Assembly (NCBI GenBank): GCA_030597485.1
Contig: JAUVRU010000166.1
Coordinates: forward strand, 1 to 5,848
DNA from: Anaerolineae bacterium
GTDB lineage: Bacteria > Chloroflexota > Anaerolineae > 4572-78 > NAK82
Direction of reading: 5' to 3'
Length of the DNA: 5,848 bases
A program made the position numbers and the translations under genes. Each line of letters opens with the position of its first letter. Position 1 is the stretch's first letter. The notes beneath the pieces were generated by a model that made no database searches, had not been told where the DNA came from, and saw only the letters and a program-made list of their open reading frames with translations. Of the stretch, positions 1 through 3,720 are shown in pieces.

Positions 1-240
1 GCGGTGGGCGACAAGGTGAACCACGATTGTCTGTTCTGAATGAAGAACCTCGTACACAATACGCTAATCACCGACCCCAATCTTGCAGAATCCTGCCAGG
101 TTGCCTGTCAGGGCATCTGGTTTGACAGCCTCCAGATTCGCTGCCAGCCAGCGGATTCGTCTCACAATGCGACGACCAACTGGTCTGTCCAACTGTGCCA
201 GCTCACGGGCGGCTCGGTCCAAGATATGAATCTGGTACAT
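1..240 (-). pseudogene. RelE/ParE-family toxin, interrupted by an in-frame TAG and cut by the window edge
   Basis: Read on the minus strand from the ATG at 240-238, the frame begins MYQIHILDRAARELAQLD and continues through LTGNLAGFCKIGVGD. It then meets TAG at 66-64 (codon 59) and continues in the same frame as RIVYEVLHSEQTIVVHLVAHR to the window edge. RelE/ParE ribonuclease toxins carry a conserved G-D-Y-R-[IV]-x-Y block followed by a hydrophobic strand ending in a G/A-H-R motif. All of it is present here except that the Tyr codon is TAG, one base away from TAT or TAC. The family is usually about 85-95 residues and 80 codons lie in the window, so only the last few are missing. The gene starts 3 bp after the antitoxin stop, the normal antitoxin-first order. 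A 58-residue product would lack the C-terminal strands and catalytic Arg, so it should be inactive. A sequencing error is the main alternative. Confidence 0.82.
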
Positions 241-243
241 GGC

Positions 244-477
244 CTAATCCAACCCAAGTTCTCTTGCCACACCCTCAAACGATTGCCCGTATTGCCCGGA
301 GGCAACAGTTTCCCTCTGGCGCAGGAGTCTATCCGGCACAGCTTCCTTGATTTGTAACCCTTCATCAGGATCTCCCAGGATTTCAAGCAACTTCTGTTCG
401 ACCGTGGTTTCAACCACAGCCTCAAGCATTTCCTTGAACTCTGACAGGGTCATTTGAGCGACCGTATTGCCAGCCAT
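244..477 (-). CDS. Antitoxin of a type II toxin-antitoxin pair (RelE/ParE partner)
   Basis: This is a complete 77-residue acidic protein. Residues 9-35 (MTLSEFKEMLEAVVETTVEQKLLEILGD) are predicted helical; the rest carries a DPDEGLQIKEAVPDRLL-like stretch and ends FEGVARELGLD. Small proteins of this form, with a helical start, a GDPDEGLxL/I segment and a VAxxLGL tail, commonly sit directly upstream of RelE-type toxin genes in Cyanobacteria and Chloroflexi. I recognise the type from general knowledge and not from a search. Its role would be to bind and neutralise the toxin, and probably to repress its own promoter. I see no obvious helix-turn-helix or ribbon-helix-helix motif. The start at 477 is supported by an AGGAAGGA site at 492-485. 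The frame is intact although the downstream toxin is broken. Confidence 0.75.
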   Translation of the reverse strand: MAGNTVAQMTLSEFKEMLEAVVETTVEQKLLEILGDPDEGLQIKEAVPDRLLRQRETVASGQYGQSFEGVARELGLD

Positions 478-484
478 ATCACGT

Positions 485-492
485 TCCTTCCT
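485..492 (-). promoter_or_regulatory. Shine-Dalgarno site of the antitoxin gene
   Basis: The minus strand reads AGGAAGGA here, 7 bases before the ATG at 477-475. It fixes the antitoxin start. Confidence 0.65.
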
Positions 493-526
493 GATAACAA
501 AAAGGAGCTACGATGCCTTCCATAGG

Positions 527-551
527 CGCATGCGGAAACGCCTCCGCAGCG
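527..551. repeat. Imperfect inverted repeat in the toxin-antitoxin leader
   Basis: TGCGGA (531-536) and TCCGCA (543-548) are perfect complements around a 6-base loop. CGC (527-529) and GCG (549-551) extend the stem past a single unpaired A530. It lies between the candidate minus-strand promoter (571-599) and the antitoxin start, so it would fall in the 5' leader. It could be an operator for antitoxin autoregulation or a leader hairpin. It has no T-tract and does not resemble a terminator. Confidence 0.4.
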
Positions 552-570
552 TAGCGCCGAGCACAAGAAC

Positions 571-599
571 AGTGTAAGCCAGAAGCCTGGACACGTCAA
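571..599 (-). promoter_or_regulatory. Candidate sigma70-type promoter for the toxin-antitoxin pair
   Basis: On the minus strand TTGACG (599-594) is followed after exactly 17 bases by TACACT (576-571). The -35 box matches consensus at 5 of 6 positions and the -10 box at 4 of 6, including the key T, A and final T. The predicted start near 564 gives a leader of about 87 bases before the antitoxin ATG. This is pattern matching only. Confidence 0.5.
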
Positions 600-649
600 A
601 GCTGCGGCAAACAGCAGGGATATGTGGGGTGCAGGGTGGTGTTACTATG

Positions 650-678
650 TTGACAGACGTTCCCGTTCCGTGTAAGGT
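650..678 (+). promoter_or_regulatory. Candidate sigma70-type promoter for the cupin gene
   Basis: A perfect TTGACA -35 box (650-655) is followed after 17 bases by TAAGGT (673-678). The -10 box matches only at T, A and the final T, but these are its most conserved positions. Transcription would start near 684-686, leaving a leader of about 107 bases before the ATG at 793. A long leader next to strong complementary segments suggests post-transcriptional control. Confidence 0.5.
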
Positions 679-683
679 GGGGG

Positions 684-748
684 GCGCGCTTCACCGCGCA
701 GCCAACAGGCGGGTGCTGGCAGGGGGACAGGATAGTCCCGCCGTTGGC
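684..748 (+). promoter_or_regulatory. Candidate structured 5' leader of the cupin mRNA
   Basis: GCCAAC (701-706) and GGCGGG (708-713) pair without mismatch with CCCGCC (737-742) and GTTGGC (743-748). This gives a 12-bp, mostly G-C stem with one bulged A707 and a 23-base loop. Inside it, GGGAC (724-728) can pair with GTCCC (735-739), competing with the main stem for bases 737-739. GCGCG (684-688) with CGCGC (695-699) forms a separate 5-bp hairpin just after the predicted start of transcription. Mutually exclusive pairings in a leader are typical of attenuators and riboswitches. I do not recognise any named riboswitch class, and the ligand, if any, is unknown. Chance folding of GC-rich DNA is the alternative. 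Confidence 0.4.
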
Positions 749-782
749 CGCCGGATTGCTAATACCGCGAGATTTGACATAT

Positions 783-787
783 GGAGG
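783..787 (+). promoter_or_regulatory. Shine-Dalgarno site deciding the cupin start
   Basis: GGAGG at 783-787 overlaps the upstream ATG at 781 and lies 5 bases before the ATG at 793. This argues that the in-frame ATG at 781 is not the start and that translation begins at 793. Confidence 0.75.
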
Positions 788-792
788 TACAG

Positions 793-1161
793 ATGGGAGT
801 AATCCATAGATTCACCGGCGACGAGACCGCCTACGATTGGGAAGGTGTGACCGATAAGGCATACCAGGATGGCGACGTGAAGGGGGCCACCAAGAAGATA
901 CTGATGGGGCCGGCGGAGGAATCCCTCAACTTCCGCATGCGATACTTTCGCCTGGAGCCGGGCGGGCACTCCCGCTTGGAGCAGCATCCCCACGAGCACG
1001 GCGTGTTCATGCTGCACGGTCGGGCGCTGGTGCGGCACGGTGACGAGGAGGTGGAGCTGGGCCCTCGGGACGTGATCTTCATTCCCGGCAACGAGCTGCA
1101 TCAGCTGCGGACCGTCGGAGACGCGCCGATGGGCTTCATCTGTGTGGTGCCAGCGCATTAG
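793..1161 (+). CDS. Single-domain cupin protein
   Basis: The product has 122 residues from the ATG at 793, chosen over the in-frame ATG at 781 because GGAGG at 783-787 is well spaced only for 793. Cupin motif 1 is seen at about residues 57-76 (PGGH then QHPHEHGVFMLHG), supplying metal ligand candidates His65, His67 and His69 or Glu68. Motif 2 is at about 90-104 (GPRDVIFIPGNELHQL) with His103 as the last ligand. The fold is a six-stranded double beta-helix barrel that usually binds one divalent metal. The sequence resembles small stand-alone cupins with an xRYFxLEPGG block. These include oxygenases, isomerases and sensors, so the reaction cannot be assigned. The protein is cytoplasmic, with no signal peptide. 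The gene converges on the SDR block, so it is not in that operon, and its own leader may be regulatory. Confidence 0.88.
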   Translation: MGVIHRFTGDETAYDWEGVTDKAYQDGDVKGATKKILMGPAEESLNFRMRYFRLEPGGHSRLEQHPHEHGVFMLHGRALVRHGDEEVELGPRDVIFIPGNELHQLRTVGDAPMGFICVVPAH

Positions 1162-1184
1162 ATCCCGGAGCACCCCACCCTTCC

Positions 1185-1217
1185 ACCCTTGCGAAGGTTC
1201 TGAACCTTCGCAAGGGT
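1185..1217. repeat. Interspersed palindromic repeat, copy 1
   Basis: Two perfect 16-base arms, ACCCTTGCGAAGGTTC (1185-1200) and its complement (1202-1217), flank a single T at 1201. It lies between the convergent cupin and SDR1 stop codons, so it could act on both transcripts. No T-tract follows on either strand, so a classical intrinsic terminator is unlikely. It is the exact reverse complement of copy 4 at 3656-3688. Confidence 0.9.
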
Positions 1218-1226
1218 TCGCTGTCC

Positions 1227-1991
1227 CTAGGAGGCCAGCTGGCCGCCGTCGATGACGATCGCCTCACCGGTGATGAACGACGCATCGTCGGACGCCAGGA
1301 AGGCAAAGACCGAAGCCACCTCCTCCGGCTGGGCGACGCGCCCCATCGGGATCTTGGTGCGGGCATATTCCCCCTCATCCCTGCTACTGTCTTCGGTCAA
1401 AGCGCCCGCGGCCAGGGGGGTCACGATGTATCCCGGGGCAAGGCAGTTCACCCGGATGCCATACGGGGCCAGTTCCAGGGCCATCGTCTTGGTGAGGAGC
1501 AGGATGCCGGCCTTGCTGGCGTTGTAGTGCGCACAGTAGAGTTCGCCGGCCAGGCCGTTGGTCGAGGACATGTTCACGATCACGCCGGATTTTGCCCTTA
1601 CCATCTCCCGCGCCACCGCTTGGGCCACCAGGAAGTGGCCCTTGAGATTGATGTTGATGGTCTCGTCCCACTCTTCCTCAGACAGCTCCAGGAACGGGAC
1701 CAGGTGGGCCACACCGGCGTTGTTGATGAGCACGTCGATCCCGCCCAGTTGAGCCACGGCAAAGGCCACCAAACCCTCGACCTCGGCTTTCCTGGTCACA
1801 TCCATGGCGTAAGTCAACACCTGGGTACCGTGCTTGTCGCCGATCTCGCCGGCGGTCTGTACCATCAGGTCGACCAGCCGATCGGCGATCAGCACCCGAG
1901 CCCCTTCTGAGGCGAACCGGTCGGCGGTGGCCTGGCCGATGCCCCGGGCGCCGCCGGTGATCAACACTCGTTTGTCTTCGAATCTGCGCAT
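1227..1991 (-). CDS. Short-chain dehydrogenase/reductase, tandem copy SDR1
   Basis: This is a classical SDR of 254 residues that interconverts an alcohol and a carbonyl with NAD(P). TGGARGIG (12-19) is the Rossmann nucleotide loop and Asp37, at the end of strand beta-2, favours NAD. NNAG is at 90-93. The catalytic tetrad is Asn115, Ser143, Tyr156 and Lys160 (YNASK). PYGIRVN and the C-terminal IDGG segment are standard. The frame is open upstream to 2249, but that extension reads antisense-like through a repeat and the end of SDR2. The start at 1991 is preferred because AGGAGGA lies just upstream at 2001-1995 and the copies all begin MRRFEDKR. By hand count, the first 192 residues are about 83% identical to SDR2 and 77% to SDR3. 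It is the last gene of the block. FabG-like and sugar or cyclic-alcohol dehydrogenases share these features, so the substrate is unknown. Confidence 0.93.
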   Translation of the reverse strand: MRRFEDKRVLITGGARGIGQATADRFASEGARVLIADRLVDLMVQTAGEIGDKHGTQVLTYAMDVTRKAEVEGLVAFAVAQLGGIDVLINNAGVAHLVPFLELSEEEWDETININLKGHFLVAQAVAREMVRAKSGVIVNMSSTNGLAGELYCAHYNASKAGILLLTKTMALELAPYGIRVNCLAPGYIVTPLAAGALTEDSSRDEGEYARTKIPMGRVAQPEEVASVFAFLASDDASFITGEAIVIDGGQLAS

Positions 1992-1994
1992 AGT

Positions 1995-2001
1995 TCCTCC
2001 T
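1995..2001 (-). promoter_or_regulatory. Shine-Dalgarno site of SDR1
   Basis: The minus strand reads AGGAGGA, 3 bases before the ATG at 1991. It is the strongest of the three SDR ribosome sites (SDR2 has GGGGAAG, SDR3 has GAGGAAGAG), and it selects 1991 over longer upstream starts. Confidence 0.7.
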
Positions 2002-2031
2002 GGTACCGGTTTGGATCCCAATCTGGCGAAC

Positions 2032-2068
2032 GAACCCTGGCGAAGGTTCGCAACCTTCGCCAGGGTTC
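2032..2068. repeat. Interspersed palindromic repeat, copy 2
   Basis: Two perfect 17-base arms (2032-2048 and 2052-2068) flank the loop CGC. The left arm contains CCCTGGCGAAGG where copies 1 and 4 have CCCTTGCGAAGG, and the right arm carries the matching change, so the hairpin is preserved. It lies in the 82-base gap between SDR2 and SDR1 and would be a strong hairpin in the shared transcript. Confidence 0.9.
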
Positions 2069-2073
2069 TGAGT

Positions 2074-2838
2074 TCAGAAAGCCAGCTGGCCACCGTCGAT
2101 GACGATTGACTCCCCGGCGATGAACGAGGCATCGTCGGAGGCCAGGAAGGCGTAGACAGCGGCAACCTCTTCCGGTCCGGCAACCCGACCCAACGGGATC
2201 GGCGGGATTCTGGTGCGGGCGTACTCGGCCCGGGTGTCGTCGTTGTCAACGGGCAGCGACATGGGGGTGGCGATGTATCCCGGAGCCAGGCAGTTCACCC
2301 GGATGCCATAGGGGGCCAGCTCCAGCGCCATGGTCTTGGTGAGGAGCAGGACGCCGCCTTTGCTGGCATTGTAGTGCGCCAGACCGGCTTGGCCGACCAG
2401 CCCGTTGGTGGAAGACATGTTCACGATCACGCCGGATTTGGCCTTCACCATCTCGCGCGCTACCGCCTGAGCCACCAGGAAGCAACCCTTGAGATTGATG
2501 TTTATCATCCGGTCCCAGGTTTCCTCAGAGAGCTCCAGGAAGGGAACCCTGCCGGCCACCCCGGCGTTGTTGATGAGCACGTCGATCACGCCAAATTGCT
2601 CCACAGCATAGGCCACCAACCCCTCGACATCGGCTTTCCTGGAGACGTCCACGGCGTAGGTCAACACCTGGGCGTCGTGTTTCTGGCCGATTTGGCTGGC
2701 GGTCCCCTCCATCACGTCGGCCAGCCGATCAGCGATCAGCACCCGAGCGCCCTCTGAGGCGGACCGGTCGGCGGTGGCCTGGCCAATGCCCCGGGCGCCG
2801 CCGGTGATCAGCACCCGCTTGTCCTCAAATCTGCGCAT
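2074..2838 (-). CDS. Short-chain dehydrogenase/reductase, tandem copy SDR2
   Basis: The product has 254 residues with the same layout as SDR1: TGGARGIG at 12-19, Asp37 (NAD-type), NNAG at 90-93, Asn115, Ser143, Tyr156 and Lys160, and a C-terminal IDGGQLAF. All catalytic residues are intact, so it should be active. It differs from its neighbours in the segments around 95-98 (AGRV), 150-155 (QAGLAH) and 193-205, which in SDR enzymes border the substrate pocket. IPPIPLGR at 211-218 is longer than the shorter IP(M/L)GR of the other two copies. A repeated CGGGAT at 2194-2199 and 2203-2208 suggests a small in-frame duplication. Ser26 replaces Phe. The ribosome site GGGGAAG is weaker than that of SDR1. 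It lies 41 bases after SDR3 and is probably co-transcribed with it. The substrate is unknown. Confidence 0.93.
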   Translation of the reverse strand: MRRFEDKRVLITGGARGIGQATADRSASEGARVLIADRLADVMEGTASQIGQKHDAQVLTYAVDVSRKADVEGLVAYAVEQFGVIDVLINNAGVAGRVPFLELSEETWDRMININLKGCFLVAQAVAREMVKAKSGVIVNMSSTNGLVGQAGLAHYNASKGGVLLLTKTMALELAPYGIRVNCLAPGYIATPMSLPVDNDDTRAEYARTRIPPIPLGRVAGPEEVAAVYAFLASDDASFIAGESIVIDGGQLAF

Positions 2839-2858
2839 GGATCTTCCCCGTACCGCCT

Positions 2859-2874
2859 ACCCTTGCGAAGGCTC
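2859..2874. repeat. Half copy of the palindromic repeat, copy 3
   Basis: ACCCTTGCGAAGG (2859-2871) is identical to the left arm of copies 1 and 4, followed by CTC where they have TTC. The right arm is absent: after it comes CTGAGTTCAG, which includes the SDR3 stop. The same CTGAGTTCAG follows the complete right arm of copy 2 (from 2068). So one arm was lost, leaving a remnant in the SDR3-SDR2 gap that can no longer form the hairpin. Confidence 0.75.
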
Positions 2875-2879
2875 TGAGT

Positions 2880-3635
2880 TCAGGAGGCAATCTGCCCCCC
2901 GTCGATGACGATTGACTCACCGGTGATGAAGGAGGCATCGTCAGAGGCCAGGAACGCAAAGACCGAGGCCACTTCCTCCGCCTGGGCAGTACGTCCCAGG
3001 GGGATGTGGGTACGGATGTACTCATCGGACAGGCTCTCGTCCCCGGGTGCCGCCGACAGAGGGGTAACAATAGCTCCCGGCGAGACACAGTTCACCCGAA
3101 TGCCATAGGGGGCCAGCTCCAACGCTATCGTCTTGGTGAGGAGCAGAATGCCGGCCTTGCTGGCATTGTAGGGCGCGTAGTTAGCTTCGCCCACCAGACC
3201 ATTGGTGGAGCACATGTTCACGATCACGCCCGATCTGGCCTTCACCATCTCGCGTGCCACCGCTTGAGCCACCAGGAAGTGGCCTTTTAGATTCATGCCA
3301 ATGATCTGGTCCCAGGTTTCCTCGGGGATGTCCAGGAAGGGGGTGGTATAGCAGACGCCAGCGTTGTTGATGAGCACGTCAACGCCGCCCATGTGCTCCC
3401 CGACAACGGTCATCATGCCCTCAACGTCGGCCTTCATGGACACATCCATCGCGCAGGTCAACACCTGGGTGCCGTGTTTCCGGCCGATCTCACCGGCGGT
3501 CTGTTCCACGACATCGCCCAGCCGACCGGCGATCAGTACCCGGGCCCCTTCTGAGGCGAACCGGTCGGCGGTGGCCTGGCCGATGCCCCGAGCACCGCCG
3601 GTGATCAGCACCCGCTTGTCCTCAAATCTGCGCAT
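2880..3635 (-). CDS. Short-chain dehydrogenase/reductase, tandem copy SDR3 (possible NADP-type)
   Basis: The product is a 251-residue classical SDR with TGGARGIG at 12-19, NNAG at 90-93, Asn115, Ser143 (within MCSTNG, the preceding Ser replaced by Cys), Tyr156 and Lys160. The residue after strand beta-2 is Gly37 followed by Arg38, where SDR1 and SDR2 have Asp37-Arg38. Loss of this acidic residue, with Arg16 in the glycine loop, is the usual pattern of NADP-using SDRs, so its cofactor may differ. It is the most divergent copy, at about 77% identity to SDR1 over 192 residues by hand count. The pocket-side segments differ most: 95-98 is CYTT and 150-155 is EANYAP. It is the first SDR after the AOR gene, 85 bases downstream, with GAGGAAGAG as ribosome site. 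Its stop lies against the remnant repeat. The substrate is unknown. Confidence 0.92.
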   Translation of the reverse strand: MRRFEDKRVLITGGARGIGQATADRFASEGARVLIAGRLGDVVEQTAGEIGRKHGTQVLTCAMDVSMKADVEGMMTVVGEHMGGVDVLINNAGVCYTTPFLDIPEETWDQIIGMNLKGHFLVAQAVAREMVKARSGVIVNMCSTNGLVGEANYAPYNASKAGILLLTKTIALELAPYGIRVNCVSPGAIVTPLSAAPGDESLSDEYIRTHIPLGRTAQAEEVASVFAFLASDDASFITGESIVIDGGQIAS

Positions 3636-3655
3636 GGCTCTTCCTCATGCCGCCT

Positions 3656-3688
3656 ACCCTTGCGAAGGTTCAGAACCTTCGCAAGGGT
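3656..3688. repeat. Interspersed palindromic repeat, copy 4
   Basis: The arms at 3656-3671 and 3673-3688 match copy 1 exactly. The centre base is A (3672) instead of T, so the whole element is the exact reverse complement of 1185-1217. It lies in the 85-base gap between the AOR and SDR3 genes, where a hairpin could stabilise or uncouple the AOR part of the transcript. Confidence 0.9.
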
Positions 3689-3720
3689 TCCTAGGGTTCA
3701 CAGATGGTTCCGCGAGCGGC

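Larger units (their letters stand above)
478..792. other. Divergent intergenic region between the toxin-antitoxin pair and the cupin gene
   Basis: No credible gene lies here. A 13-codon frame starting at 513 on the plus strand has a good ribosome site but no other support. The region holds, from left to right, the antitoxin ribosome site, an inverted repeat (527-551), a minus-strand promoter candidate (571-599), a G-rich stretch (about 617-640), a plus-strand promoter candidate (650-678) and a highly foldable leader (684-748). The two promoters face away from each other, with about 50 bases between their -35 boxes. Confidence 0.6.

Noticed and set aside
40..357. A 105-codon plus-strand frame over the toxin and antitoxin
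   Set aside because: It is composed of the complement of two recognisable minus-strand genes and resembles no protein family.
513..554. A 13-codon frame after AAGGAG on the plus strand, a possible leader peptide
   Set aside because: It lies inside the inverted repeat and the minus-strand leader, with no plus-strand promoter upstream and no regulatory codon pattern.
758..768. GCTAATACCGC, identical to a conserved 16S rRNA segment
   Set aside because: The surrounding sequence does not continue as 16S rRNA, and the match is only 11 bases, so it is likely chance.
781..792. Upstream ATG of the cupin gene
   Set aside because: GGAGG at 783-787 overlaps this ATG and is correctly spaced only for the ATG at 793.
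691..1173. A 160-codon minus-strand frame opposite the cupin gene
   Set aside because: The opposite strand has clear cupin motifs; this frame has none and covers the promoter region.
1185..1217. Intrinsic terminator between the cupin and SDR1 genes
   Set aside because: The hairpin is strong but neither strand has a following T-tract, and the same element recurs inside the SDR block.
1233..1244. Perfect palindrome GGCCAGCTGGCC
   Set aside because: It lies within the SDR1 coding end (GQLA) and is explained by its codons.
1992..2249. N-terminal extension of SDR1 to 340 residues
   Set aside because: It reads through the palindromic repeat and the end of SDR2 in another frame. All paralogues begin MRRFEDKR and AGGAGGA sits just before 1991.
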